A DNA stretch of 50,117 bases from assembly GCA_009697455.1 (NCBI GenBank), contig SHUI01000004.1, positions 1-50,117 of the forward strand, given 5' to 3'. This DNA is from Bryobacterales bacterium. GTDB taxonomy: Bacteria; Acidobacteriota; Terriglobia; Bryobacterales; Bryobacteraceae. The notes beneath the pieces were generated by a model that was not told the DNA's origin, did not search any database, and saw only the letters and a list, made by a program, of their open reading frames with translations. The translations under genes and the position numbers were made by a program. The stretch's first letter is position 1. Each line of letters starts with the position of its first letter. Below are positions 18,585 to 28,877 of this stretch, piece after piece.

Positions 18585-19880
18585 GTGGCTTCCTTCGCCC
18601 AACTGCTGCGCGCGAACCGGAACTACCGATTTACGTGGACCGGCCAGGTTGTCAGCGAGATCGGCGACCACTTCAACAACATCGCCGTCTTCAGCCTCGC
18701 GCTCGCCAACACGAAATCCGGCCTCGTCGTAAGTGGCGTGATGTTGTCGCGGGCTATTCCCGCCGTGCTTGCCGGGCCGCTCGCCGGAGTGCTGCTGGAC
18801 CGCCTGGACCGCAAGCGCGTCATGATTTGGAGCGACGTGGTTCGGGCGTTCGTCGCGCTCGGGTTCATCCTCACAGTGGGCCGCAACGACACATGGCTCC
18901 TCTACCTGCTGAGCGGTTTGCTGATGGGCGCGTCGCCCTTCTTCACCAGCGGCCGGGCGGCGATTCTGCCCGCGATCACGAGCAAGGAGGAGTTGCACAC
19001 GGCGAACTCCCTCACGCAGACCACGCAATGGACCACGCTCACCATTGGCACGTTTCTCGCCGGGGCAACGGTCACGCAATTCGGTTACCAATGGGCCTTC
19101 TTCCTCAACGCGCTCTCCTTCGCGTTTTCGGCGTGGTCCATTTCCAAGTTGCGCGTCGAGGGTGGCAGTTTCCGCGCGAAATCGGACGCGCTTACGGAGA
19201 ATGAAGTCGTACGCCCGTGGCACGAGTACAAGGAGGGGCTACGATACATGCGGTCCGCGCCGCTGGTGCTCGCGATCGCGCTCGTCGGAATGGGCTGGGC
19301 GACAGGCGGCGGCGCGGCGCAAATCCTGTTCAGCGTGTTCGGCGAACTGGTGTTCCAAAAGGGACCGTCGGGGATCGGCACGATCTGGGGTTGCGCGGGA
19401 ATCGGCCTGCTCATCGGAGGGGCGTTGGCGCACTGGCTGGGCCAGCGGATCGGATTCGAGGGCTACAAGCGTTCCATTATTTTCTGCTACATCGTCCACG
19501 GAGGCGCGTACATTTTGTTCAGCCAGGCCCGTGAGTTTTGGGTCGCCCTGATTTTCATAGGCCTTTCTCGCGCGGCCGTGGCTGTAAGCGCGGTCATGAA
19601 CTTCTCGCAATTGCTGCGGCACGTGCCCGACAAATTCCGCGGGCGCGTGTTCTCGACCGTCGAATCGCTGGTTTGGTCTACGATGATGGTTTCGATGGCG
19701 GTGGCGGGAATCGCGTCGCAGTCTTACAGCCCGCGAACAATCGGTGCATGGGCTGGCGCCCTCAGCTCCACGACGGCGATTTTCTGGGCGTGGGCTTACT
19801 GGACGGGGAAGTTGCCCGAGCCCCCAGTCGAAGGCGTGGAAGCGAAAGAGGTTGAGGTCCATGGCGAACCCACGGTCTAA
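18585..19880 (+). CDS. MFS transporter
   Basis: GTG start; NYRFTWTGQVVSEIGDHFNNIAVFSLALA, GPLAGVLLDRLDRKRVMIWSD; multiple TM segments. Confidence 0.92.
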   Translation: MASFAQLLRANRNYRFTWTGQVVSEIGDHFNNIAVFSLALANTKSGLVVSGVMLSRAIPAVLAGPLAGVLLDRLDRKRVMIWSDVVRAFVALGFILTVGRNDTWLLYLLSGLLMGASPFFTSGRAAILPAITSKEELHTANSLTQTTQWTTLTIGTFLAGATVTQFGYQWAFFLNALSFAFSAWSISKLRVEGGSFRAKSDALTENEVVRPWHEYKEGLRYMRSAPLVLAIALVGMGWATGGGAAQILFSVFGELVFQKGPSGIGTIWGCAGIGLLIGGALAHWLGQRIGFEGYKRSIIFCYIVHGGAYILFSQAREFWVALIFIGLSRAAVAVSAVMNFSQLLRHVPDKFRGRVFSTVESLVWSTMMVSMAVAGIASQSYSPRTIGAWAGALSSTTAIFWAWAYWTGKLPEPPVEGVEAKEVEVHGEPTV

Positions 19881-19945
19881 GGGCATATCACGGCATAAGT
19901 GCGGGTTGGTTGCAAGTGCCGTGAACGTTGCAGGTGAATTGGTGG

Positions 19946-19978
19946 GGCAGACGACCGTTTTTTGCCGTCTGCCTTTTT
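19946..19978 (+). terminator. Rho-independent terminator
   Basis: Perfect 8-bp stem GGCAGACG/CGTCTGCC with 12-nt loop followed by TTTTT, between the MFS stop and the next gene. Confidence 0.7.
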
Positions 19979-19991
19979 CGGGAGGCATTTC

Positions 19992-20729
19992 GTGACACAG
20001 CCTGAGTTAACAGGCAAGGTCATACTAGTCACGGGCGGCGCAAAACGCGTCGGACGCGGCATCGCCTTGCGCCTGGCCGCTGAAGGCGCGCGAGTCGTCA
20101 TCCACTACAACTCTTCGGAAACGGAAGCCCGCGCCACCGCGGCCGAGTGCGCATTCGAAGGCCAACCTGCGCCGCTTGTCCGTGCCAATCTCGAAAGCGT
20201 TCCGGATATCTCGCGGATGTTCGATGAGATCGCGGAGCGCTATGGCCGCATCGACGGGCTGGTCAACAACGCCGCCCGCTTCACGAGATTCGACCCGCTC
20301 GATATCACGGAGGCGGATTGGGACTTCATCCATTCCGTGAATCTGAAATCGGTGTTCTTCTGCTGCCAGAACGCGGCCCGCCTGATGCGGAAGTCGGGGG
20401 GCGGCCGGATAGTGAATATCAGTTCGCTCGGCGGCATCCGGCCCTGGGCGGAGCACGCGCACTACTGCGCGTCGAAGGCAGGCGTCATAATGCTCACGCG
20501 GTCGCTCGCGAAAGCGTTCGCGCCGGACATCACGGTGAACTCGGTTGCCCCGGGCGTGATCCCGTTCGGCGAGCCGGACGCGCGGGCGGCATCCATGATC
20601 CTCAACACACCCGCCGCGCGCGCCGGAACCGCCGCCGAGATTGCCGACGCGGTAGTCTACTTCCTGCGCGCCTCGAACTTCGTGACCGGTCAGATTCTCG
20701 CGGTGGACGGAGGCCTCAGCCAAAGATAG
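19992..20729 (+). CDS. SDR family oxidoreductase
   Basis: GTG start; LTGKVILVTGGAKRVGRGIALRLAAEGARVV, LVNNAARFT, ISSLGG...HYCASKAGV, GQILAVDGGLSQR. Confidence 0.92.
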   Translation: MTQPELTGKVILVTGGAKRVGRGIALRLAAEGARVVIHYNSSETEARATAAECAFEGQPAPLVRANLESVPDISRMFDEIAERYGRIDGLVNNAARFTRFDPLDITEADWDFIHSVNLKSVFFCCQNAARLMRKSGGGRIVNISSLGGIRPWAEHAHYCASKAGVIMLTRSLAKAFAPDITVNSVAPGVIPFGEPDARAASMILNTPAARAGTAAEIADAVVYFLRASNFVTGQILAVDGGLSQR

Positions 20730-20990
20730 GCGAATACCAGGTGCCGCCAACCACTGCAATGGAAGCGGTACTATACGTCAGCTTGAGGCCGCTTTCGAAC
20801 ACGGAGTCCTGCGGCCGCCTGAACCGCATTGCCTGCCGGAACATCAGCGCGTTCGCCTGACGCCGGAAGATCATCCGTTGCAGCAGAACGGGAACGCGCC
20901 TGCCTCCCACTGCAATGACCGCCGCGAAGAATTCCTGTAGCCGCCCAACGAATCCGGTCCATATGGGGGGCGATGGGTAGCGCTCGACGG
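20716..20990 (-). pseudogene. C-terminal fragment of an unidentified protein
   Basis: Minus-frame text RRQANALMFRQAMRFRRPQDSVFESGLKLTYSTASIAVVGGTWYSPIFG* looks protein-like and has no N-terminus; boundaries uncertain. Confidence 0.25.
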
Positions 20991-21110
20991 TATGCGTCTG
21001 GTGGAGTCTTGTATGGGCCAAGCTGGGTAGGGGCGTCAATCTACTCAGAAGTGCGACTTGATGCTGCAAAGTCCCACTTTGGCAAGCGAACAAGCGGGCA
21101 TCCAACGGCC

Positions 21111-22478
21111 CTACGCCATGAACCCCAGGTCCCGCACTCCGAAATTCTTTAAATTGGGAAATATCGCGTCCATGTTCGCATCCGCCACGCCGAACCATTT
21201 TGCGAGCGTCGCACCGTATTGATCGAGCCCCGTGGATGGCAGCAGCGCGCCGCGGTTACCGCTGTCGTCGGGTCCGCCAAGCGAGAGGTCCGGAAATTTT
21301 CCATAGATGTCGCCGCCCTTCACTGCGCCGCCCATCACCAGGAAATGATTTCCCCATCCGTGGTCGCTGCCACTGCCGCTCGGCTGGAGCGTCCGGCCGA
21401 ACTCAGATTCAAGGAACGTGGTCACGCCGTTCGCGATGCCCATTTCGCCCGAAGCCAGATACAGCGCATTCATCGCGGCCGACGCTTGCTTCAACAGGTC
21501 CCATTGCTGCCAGCTCTGCGCGCCGTGGGTGTCGAACCCGCCGAGCGAGCAGAAGAAGACCTGCCGCTTCATTCCCAAAGTGCTTCGCAGTTGCATGATC
21601 TGCGCAACCTGCTTCATCTGCTGGCCGATCTGCGTGCCCGGAAACACGGTGGCTAACTGCGGTCCTCCCGCCAGGCTCTTGAGCATCGCCGCGAGATCCA
21701 GGGCATCCTTCCGCACTTTGTTCGCCGCCTGGATGACCGCGAGACCGCTGTCCATAGTGAGGATCTGCTGAAGTTGGGCTTTCCTCGCCGCCGCCGCCGA
21801 GTCCGGCCAGATGTTCATCCCATAAGGATTCATGTCGTAACCCGGAATCAGGCTCGCCGATTGCACGATGTTCCCCGCGCAAAACAACTGTTGTCCCGCC
21901 ATCGATAGCGACGCGGGAAACGTCGCCGCGCCATTCATGGAACTGACCGCGTCCGCCGTGCGCCCCGCCCAACCCGTTCCGGACGACCCGCCGGCCATTG
22001 CCGTCTGCATCTGCACGATTTGGTCGGAGTGCGAGAACAGGTTCGCGGGCAGCGAAACGGCGGCCGACAGGTACTGCATTCGCGTTGTCGGCTGGACGAT
22101 GTTCCCCACATTCGACACGACGGCAAGCTTCTGCTGCGCCCAAAGAGGATGTATGGCCGCCAGGCCGTCGGTGAGGGCATAAGGGACGCCATTCGTGGGC
22201 ATGACGGGCAGCAACTTTGCGCTTACATCCGGCAGCGCGAGCCCTCCGCGCGCCGCTTTGTAAGCGTTCAACTGGGCGGCCGACTGTGGCACGACGACGT
22301 TGTGTCCGTCATTGCCGCCAAGCAGGAAGACGCAGACCAGCGCTTTGTAGTCGTTCGCCTGCGCATAGGCGTTCATCAGACCGAAGCGGGCCATCCCCGC
22401 CATGGGAGCGAGCGTGCCCGTTGCGAGCCGCAGGAAAGACCGCCGCGAAGAATTCACTTTCTCGTTAGACATGTTCAT
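21111..22478 (-). CDS. DUF1501 domain-containing protein (Tat-exported)
   Basis: NSSRRSFLRLATGTLAPMAG Tat-like signal; ALVCVFLLGGNDGHNVVVP, FFCSLGGFDTHGAQ, TFLESEFGRTLQPSGSGSDHGWGNHFLVMGG. Confidence 0.95.
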   Translation of the reverse strand: MNMSNEKVNSSRRSFLRLATGTLAPMAGMARFGLMNAYAQANDYKALVCVFLLGGNDGHNVVVPQSAAQLNAYKAARGGLALPDVSAKLLPVMPTNGVPYALTDGLAAIHPLWAQQKLAVVSNVGNIVQPTTRMQYLSAAVSLPANLFSHSDQIVQMQTAMAGGSSGTGWAGRTADAVSSMNGAATFPASLSMAGQQLFCAGNIVQSASLIPGYDMNPYGMNIWPDSAAAARKAQLQQILTMDSGLAVIQAANKVRKDALDLAAMLKSLAGGPQLATVFPGTQIGQQMKQVAQIMQLRSTLGMKRQVFFCSLGGFDTHGAQSWQQWDLLKQASAAMNALYLASGEMGIANGVTTFLESEFGRTLQPSGSGSDHGWGNHFLVMGGAVKGGDIYGKFPDLSLGGPDDSGNRGALLPSTGLDQYGATLAKWFGVADANMDAIFPNLKNFGVRDLGFMA

Positions 22479-22482
22479 CTCC

Positions 22483-25050
22483 TCAGTACTGAACCGCGTA
22501 ATAGCCGCTTAGCGCGGTCAGATAGAGCGCCGCGTTGACGCGCTGATTGTTGTCGTATGCGGCGGCGAGAGCCACCGCGAGGCTATCCTTCATCGATTGC
22601 GGCATCCGTCCGTAAAGAAGCGTGGCGTTCACCTGCTCGATTAACGCCGAAGCGTCGCCAGCCACGGCCTGAAACGGCGTCAGGTCTATTTTCAAATCGC
22701 TTGCGCCTGGCTGGTTGAGGATTTCGTAGAAGAAGTTCCCCCGCAGCATCGATTCCGTCGGCGAATAGATTTGGAACTCCGGCCCCGCCAAGGCCGGCAT
22801 ACTGGGAATCCGGTAGAGCAGTGAGTAATGGCCGAAAACCGAAGGCGGTGCCAGTGGAGCTTCGCCCATTTGCGTGAAATTCCAGCTGCGAAGGTTGTCC
22901 GGCGTCAGTGTTCCGTTCATCGCGCGGATGAAGGCCGCCATGTGGTACGTCGCATTTTTCAAGCGGCCCTGTTGAGGCGTCGCCTGATCCTGCCTCGCCT
23001 CGGCGTCGGTAAGGATGGCCGTCAGAACGGCCTTGAGATCTCCCTTCGCTCCGTTGCCGTTGTTGTTCCAAACGTTCACCACGCGCTGAACGTAGGGTCC
23101 CGATGGATTGCTCATCACCATATCCCGAATGAGGCGCGTGACAATGAACGGGGCCGTGTTCGGATGGTTGAACACACAGTCCATCGCCATGTTCGTTTCC
23201 TGAACGACGCCGAGGCCGGCTGGAATCGGACAGCCGCCGATCAACGTCTTCGCGGTCTTATCGTGATACTGGTCGCGGGGCTCCATCGCGGGAGCTGTAA
23301 AGGATTCCCAGTTGGAGACGCCCATCGCGCCTCCCGGAGGGGTTGGGTACGTCCAACCCGTTAGGGCCAAAGCCGTCTGGGCCACGACCGTCTGGTCATA
23401 GGACGGGACCGGCTTTCCTCCGCTGAGCACCACCGAGCCGTCCTGATTCAACATCACCAGTCCGTTGGCGAACAACTGCATCAGTTCGCGGGGATAATTC
23501 TCATTCGCAGACGCGCCCCCGCCCGGCTTCTTCGAGTTGGCGAGGTCCAGATACTTACCCATCTGCGGGCTAACCGTGATGTCGTAAAGAAGCTGCCGGT
23601 AACTGCCGAACGCGTTCTTGCTAAGGATCTGCCAATACGGCACCACTTCATTTCCGTAGGGTTTCTTCGCCGCCGACAGCACAATGATCTTCGCGAGCGC
23701 ATTCACCATCCGCTGCCGCAACTGATCCGGAGCATGAACCAGGCGGGACAGGTATTGCGTTTGAGCCGTGCCGATGGAATCGGGAACGGCGATGAACGTC
23801 TCGGACATGGCGAATTGCTGCGCGAGCCAGCCGTTGATTCCGAGTTGTCCGATGCTTTGCATGTCCACCGGCGACGGGCCGAACGCGGCCTGCTCCAGGA
23901 AGCGGGCGTGGCTGAGATTCGGCATGGCGGGCGGCGTGAGTTTCAGTGTGACCGCAGCCTGACCGAATGCGCTGGGAACGGCCACGCTCGTTGCGCGGAC
24001 GTTCACGGTGGCGGGAGACGGAAGAATCGCGGGCGCGGTGTAAAGGCCGGCCGCGGAAACAGTGCCCACTGCCGAATTGCCTCCGATGACTGCGTTTACG
24101 GACCACGTAACAGCGGTGTTGGCGTTGCCCAGGACGGCCGCGGCGAATTGCTGCGTCGCGCCCAGCACCAACTGTGCCGTCGGCGGCGAAACTGTAATGG
24201 TGACCGAAGGCTGTGTAAGCGTGATGGCCGCGGTAGCGGAGACCAGAGGATCCGCGACGCTCGTAGCTTTCACCGTTGCACTCGCCGGATTGGGCAAACT
24301 GGCCGGCGCCGTGTATACGCCTCCCGCCGTGATGGTTCCAGCGGTAGCCGACCAGGTGACAGCCGTGTTGGCTGCGCCCGTCACCGTAGCGGTAAAGGTC
24401 TGGGTCGCATTGACCGGAAGCGTCGCGCTCGCTGGCGACACCGAAACATTCACCGCCGAAGCAGTAACCGTGACGTTAATCGGTTGGCTCGTGGTTGAGC
24501 CCGGACCGGGATTTACCGCGCGAAATTGCGCGACGCCCGCCATTCTGGCGGGCACGTTCCCCATCACCTTCGCAGCCGTCGGGGAAATGTACGTCGTCGG
24601 CAGTGCCAGAGTGTTAAGCATCACTACCAGGCCCGGAACGAACCCCGCGCCGTTAATGCTTACATCCACAGCCCCCGCCGCGAACTTGTTCGGGTACGCA
24701 CTCCAGATCCAGGTCTGCGGCTGCGAAATCGATACCTTCGCCGTGCCGTATTTCGCGGGGAAGGCCGTGCTGGTGACCTTGATCGTGATTTGATTGGCAA
24801 CCGGGACAACCGCGGGCGCCGTGTATAATCCTGTCGGCGTAACGGTTCCGTAGGTTGCATCACCTCCCACGATGCCGTTTATCGCCCACGTGACGGTATT
24901 GGGCGCAATCGGTACATAGGCGGACATTTGCCGGCTGGTCCCTTTCTCTATCGTCGCCGGTCCTGGATATACAGTGATGGCGTTGGCTTGGGCAAACGCG
25001 GCGGAACACGCTCCAACCATGAGTACTAGAATCGCGGCGGCATTTCGCAT
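22483..25050 (-). CDS. DUF1800 domain-containing protein with N-terminal Ig-like and IPT/TIG-like repeats
   Basis: Signal peptide MRNAAAILVLMVGACSAAFAQ; repeats of VTWxxNGxxGG..GTVxxxGLYTAPA; C-terminal HARFLEQAAFGPSPVDMQ and NYPRELMQLFANGL; 4 bp from the DUF1501 gene. Confidence 0.95.
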   Translation of the reverse strand: MRNAAAILVLMVGACSAAFAQANAITVYPGPATIEKGTSRQMSAYVPIAPNTVTWAINGIVGGDATYGTVTPTGLYTAPAVVPVANQITIKVTSTAFPAKYGTAKVSISQPQTWIWSAYPNKFAAGAVDVSINGAGFVPGLVVMLNTLALPTTYISPTAAKVMGNVPARMAGVAQFRAVNPGPGSTTSQPINVTVTASAVNVSVSPASATLPVNATQTFTATVTGAANTAVTWSATAGTITAGGVYTAPASLPNPASATVKATSVADPLVSATAAITLTQPSVTITVSPPTAQLVLGATQQFAAAVLGNANTAVTWSVNAVIGGNSAVGTVSAAGLYTAPAILPSPATVNVRATSVAVPSAFGQAAVTLKLTPPAMPNLSHARFLEQAAFGPSPVDMQSIGQLGINGWLAQQFAMSETFIAVPDSIGTAQTQYLSRLVHAPDQLRQRMVNALAKIIVLSAAKKPYGNEVVPYWQILSKNAFGSYRQLLYDITVSPQMGKYLDLANSKKPGGGASANENYPRELMQLFANGLVMLNQDGSVVLSGGKPVPSYDQTVVAQTALALTGWTYPTPPGGAMGVSNWESFTAPAMEPRDQYHDKTAKTLIGGCPIPAGLGVVQETNMAMDCVFNHPNTAPFIVTRLIRDMVMSNPSGPYVQRVVNVWNNNGNGAKGDLKAVLTAILTDAEARQDQATPQQGRLKNATYHMAAFIRAMNGTLTPDNLRSWNFTQMGEAPLAPPSVFGHYSLLYRIPSMPALAGPEFQIYSPTESMLRGNFFYEILNQPGASDLKIDLTPFQAVAGDASALIEQVNATLLYGRMPQSMKDSLAVALAAAYDNNQRVNAALYLTALSGYYAVQY

Positions 25051-25175
25051 AGGGGTCTCCTGGACGATGGTCTCTGTTATATAAGTGCGAGAAATACCGG
25101 TCGAATTGATCATTGCCGGAAGAAATCTTTGCAGGAACCGCTCGAATTCACCACATTACTCTCAATTCAAAGCAC

Positions 25176-26975
25176 TTAAACACTCTTGCTCTCCAACTCG
25201 GCCCACCGGGCGTAGAGCGTCTCCACGGCCGCCTCCGCCGAAGTCATCCGCTCGAAGCACAAATGGAGCCGCGGCCCATCGGAAACCACTTCGGGCGCCT
25301 GCATCTCCGCGCGAATGGCGTCAAGTTCCAACTCCGCTTCCAGAATGCGCTGCTCCATCCCCTCCCACTCGCGGGTTTCCAGATAGGAGAGCCTCTTCTT
25401 TGCGGTGGGGGTGCCAGGCCTCACCGGCGAATCCCTCTTCCCGGCCTTGCGCGTCTCGCGCTCCTGCCCCGCCTGCTCCCACTGCCGGTAGTCCGCGAAG
25501 AGTTGTGTCCCGCCTTGGCCATCGAGACCCAGTACGGCTGTCGAGACCCGATCGAGAAGATAGCGGTCATGCGTCACCAGCACCAGCGCGCCGGGGAAAT
25601 CGAGCAGGCTCTCTTCGAGCACCTCGAGCGTCGGAATGTCGAGGTCGTTCGTCGGCTCGTCAAGCAGCAACAGATCGGCCGGCTGGAGCATGAGCCGGGC
25701 AATTAGGACGCGTGCCTGTTCGCCGCCCGAGAGGCTCGCAATGGGCCGGTCAAGTTGACCGGCGTCGAACAAAAAACGCTTCGCCCAGCCCGCCACGTGG
25801 ATGGGACGATCCTGGAAAATCACCAGGTCGCCCCGTGCGCCCAGCCCGTTGCGTAGCGTCTGGGACCGGTCGAGTTGCTCCCGTGCCTGGTCGAAGTAAA
25901 CGATTCGCAGCGACTGCGCGCGTTCCACGCACCCACCGTCGGGTTCCAGTTCGCCCGAGAGCAGGCGCAACAGCGTCGTCTTTCCCGTGCCGTTCAGGCC
26001 CAGCAATCCCAGCCGCGTGCCGGGAGTGAGCGTCAAGCTCAAATCGCGGAACAGCGTCCGCCCGCCCAGTTCCTTCGATAGCTTTTCAAGCGACAGCAGC
26101 CGCTTAGACTGCCGGTCGGTCGCCGTGAAATCGATCTGCGTGACGCCCTTCGTCGTCCGCTGGTCAAGCTCCGAGAGTACGCGTATCAGCCGTCCCGCGT
26201 CGTCAATTCGCGCCTTCGACTTCCCGGTTCGAGCCTTCGGTCCCCTCCGGAGCCACTCGACTTCGCGCCGCACGCGGTTGGCCAAGGCTTCCTGATGCGT
26301 CGATTGCGCCAGCAGAAACGCTTCCTTCTTTTCCAGGAATTGACTGTATCCGCCCTCCACGCGGAACAAGCCTTCGGGATAGACGCGGTCGATTTCAGCC
26401 ATGTCGTTGACCACGTTGTCGAGAAAATAGCGGTCGTGACTCACCACCACGCTTGCGAAGGCCGCGCCCTGGAGCAGTTTCTCGAGCCACACGATGCCCT
26501 CAAAATCCAGGTGATTGGTGGGCTCGTCGAGAAACAGGAGGTCGGGCAGCAGCGCGAGTTCGCGCGCGATCGCCAGGCGCCGTTTCCAGCCGCCCGAGAG
26601 CGATTCGGTGCGGGCGTTGCCATCGGTAAAGCCCGCGCGGCCGAGCGTCTGATTAATGCGAGCGGAGCGCTCCATCTCGTCGAGGTGTTCCCCGGCGATC
26701 GCCTCGGCAATGACATCAGTTGCCGTCAGGCCCGCTGGAAATTCGGCCTCCTGCGGAACGTAGCCGACGCGTGTATTGCGGCGCATGGAGACCGTGCCCG
26801 AATCAGGCTCGATCTGTCCTGCGAGAATCTTGAGCAGTGTGGATTTGCCCGCGCCGTTCGGGCCAATCAGGCCGAGCCGTTCACCCTCGGCGATGCCAAG
26901 CGAGATATTCTCAAACAGCGCGCGCGAGCCGTAGGATTTGGAGAGTGCGGTGCAGCTTTCAAGAAGGGAAGCCAA
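25176..26975 (-). CDS. ABC-F family ATP-binding protein (Uup-like)
   Basis: Two ATPase cassettes (GPNGAGKSTLLK, LLGLNGTGKTTLLR), LSGGWKRRLAIARELA and LSGGEQARVLIARLM signatures, and C-terminal coiled coil. Confidence 0.95.
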   Translation of the reverse strand: MASLLESCTALSKSYGSRALFENISLGIAEGERLGLIGPNGAGKSTLLKILAGQIEPDSGTVSMRRNTRVGYVPQEAEFPAGLTATDVIAEAIAGEHLDEMERSARINQTLGRAGFTDGNARTESLSGGWKRRLAIARELALLPDLLFLDEPTNHLDFEGIVWLEKLLQGAAFASVVVSHDRYFLDNVVNDMAEIDRVYPEGLFRVEGGYSQFLEKKEAFLLAQSTHQEALANRVRREVEWLRRGPKARTGKSKARIDDAGRLIRVLSELDQRTTKGVTQIDFTATDRQSKRLLSLEKLSKELGGRTLFRDLSLTLTPGTRLGLLGLNGTGKTTLLRLLSGELEPDGGCVERAQSLRIVYFDQAREQLDRSQTLRNGLGARGDLVIFQDRPIHVAGWAKRFLFDAGQLDRPIASLSGGEQARVLIARLMLQPADLLLLDEPTNDLDIPTLEVLEESLLDFPGALVLVTHDRYLLDRVSTAVLGLDGQGGTQLFADYRQWEQAGQERETRKAGKRDSPVRPGTPTAKKRLSYLETREWEGMEQRILEAELELDAIRAEMQAPEVVSDGPRLHLCFERMTSAEAAVETLYARWAELESKSV

Positions 26976-27043
26976 TAGCCATTATCGCCTCGAAGAGCGC
27001 GGACAAGAACGTGATATTGTGTTATCCGGTTTCTAAAGGCCCG

Positions 27044-28573
27044 ATGAACTTCCGTCCCATCGCCCGAAATGCGATCGCGGTTGCGTTAACTGCGATACTT
27101 CTCTGCCTCAACTCCGGCTGTACCGTCAAAAAGGTTCGAAAGTTGGACGTGTCCGCGGTGGCGCGGCCGGAAATGCATCACTTGGTTGGGATCACCACGA
27201 AGAAAGGGGAAGAGGTCAAGTTCGATCTGCCGGGCGCCAAAGTAGAGCAAGGGGTCATCAAAGCCAAGGTCAATAGCGCCGATTACAGCATCGCGATGCA
27301 GGACGTTCAGAGGCTGTGGGTTGAGATGCAAGGCGTTTCCGCATCCCGGAGCATCGGCCTTGCAGCTGCGATCGTCGTGGGCGCGGCCGCGGCTTTGGCT
27401 ATCGTACTATTGATTGCAATAGCGCTCAAGCAGTCGTGCCCCTTTGTGTACTCGTGGGACGGAACGCGGTACGTCTTTGATGCAGAGCCCTATGGCGGCG
27501 CGATCACGCGCGGTCTCGAGCGCGACGATTACGCGGAACTCGAACACCTGCGCGAGCAAGACGGTCTGTACCGCCTGCTGCTGACCAACGAAGTGGACGA
27601 GACCCAGTACACCAACCTGATGGAGTTACTTGTCGTCGACCATGCCAGCGGGTCGCGCGCGGTGACCAATGAAGCCGGAAACATCCGGGCTTTTACCGGA
27701 ATTCAACCCCTTGCAGCGGCGCGCGACCGCGAAGGCAACGATCTTTTGCCTTGGCTCGAAGCCACGGACCGCAAGATCTGGGAGCCCGACGCCGTCGCCG
27801 GACCGGGCGGAAACCTGCGTCAGGAAGTGATCCTGACGTTTGCGAAGCCCGCCGGGGTCACGCATGTCAACCTCCTTGCCAATGCTGCGACCGGACTGTG
27901 GGGGTCCTACATGATCAAGCGGATGGTCGAGTTGAACGGGAGGGATTCCTACAAATATCTCGCCTCGCTCGACAAAGACCCGGCGGCCGTCCGATACCTG
28001 CATGTCTTGGGTGAACGGGAAGGCATGTACCGGTTGCCGGTTGAAGTAGAAGAGGAGACGGGATGGGTCGCTCGTGGAACTTTGCCTCCGGGCGGTCCCC
28101 TTCTCGCGGAGGACCGGGCCATTCCCCTCGACGTGAGCCGCGCAATAGGGAACCAGTTGCGAATTCGCTTGCGCCCAGCTGCGGGTTTCTGGGCTCTGAA
28201 CTCCTTTCAAATCGCCCATGGAAAAGGTGAGGCGCCTCTCGTGAACAGCGTTGCCGCGAGCTCCGCCCGAACCTCCGAAGGCAAGGACGTCCTGGCGGTT
28301 TTGGCCGCGGCCGACAATCGCTACTATCCGATGCCGATGATGACGGATCGCGCTGAAGTGACATTTCCGGCGCCGCCACGCAAAGTGGGTTTGGATCGCA
28401 CGGTCTTCCTCCATAGCCGTGGATGGTATCAGCTGCATCTTCGCGACAACAGCGCGCCGGACTTGAGCGCGCTCAACAGGCTGCGCTCGGTTCCCGGGGC
28501 CGCGGTGCGATTTGCGGCAGACCGGTTTACCGAATGGCAGCGGGGCGACGGACCGCTTGGCCGTCAGCGTTAG
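27044..28573 (+). CDS. Hypothetical lipoprotein
   Basis: MNFRPIARNAIAVALTAILLCLNSGC lipobox; CPFVYSWDGTRYVFDAEPYGGAITRGLERDDYAELEHL; a second TM-like stretch. Confidence 0.8.
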   Translation: MNFRPIARNAIAVALTAILLCLNSGCTVKKVRKLDVSAVARPEMHHLVGITTKKGEEVKFDLPGAKVEQGVIKAKVNSADYSIAMQDVQRLWVEMQGVSASRSIGLAAAIVVGAAAALAIVLLIAIALKQSCPFVYSWDGTRYVFDAEPYGGAITRGLERDDYAELEHLREQDGLYRLLLTNEVDETQYTNLMELLVVDHASGSRAVTNEAGNIRAFTGIQPLAAARDREGNDLLPWLEATDRKIWEPDAVAGPGGNLRQEVILTFAKPAGVTHVNLLANAATGLWGSYMIKRMVELNGRDSYKYLASLDKDPAAVRYLHVLGEREGMYRLPVEVEEETGWVARGTLPPGGPLLAEDRAIPLDVSRAIGNQLRIRLRPAAGFWALNSFQIAHGKGEAPLVNSVAASSARTSEGKDVLAVLAAADNRYYPMPMMTDRAEVTFPAPPRKVGLDRTVFLHSRGWYQLHLRDNSAPDLSALNRLRSVPGAAVRFAADRFTEWQRGDGPLGRQR

Positions 28574-28877
28574 ATTTGAACGCAGTTTTCACCGTGTTTT
28601 CCAAGTGGCGTGCGGGCTGCGCGCCACCGCCCAAGCCGAAGCCCGTCGTGAATGCTCTGGCTGATCTACCCGTATATCTCCGTTAGCTCCTTCGCTTCGA
28701 AGCGGACTTCGTGCGTCTCCTCCTGTTAATAACGGCTAGATTTGCGCCAGGCTCAACTTCTCCGCACCCTGCATTTCGGCGTTCACGCTAACATGCGTCA
28801 ACCTCCGTTCAGCCAGGCGTGCATGAGTGAGACAGCGTCTTGCCTCGGAACCGTAATGTTCTAGAGACTGGGCGATC

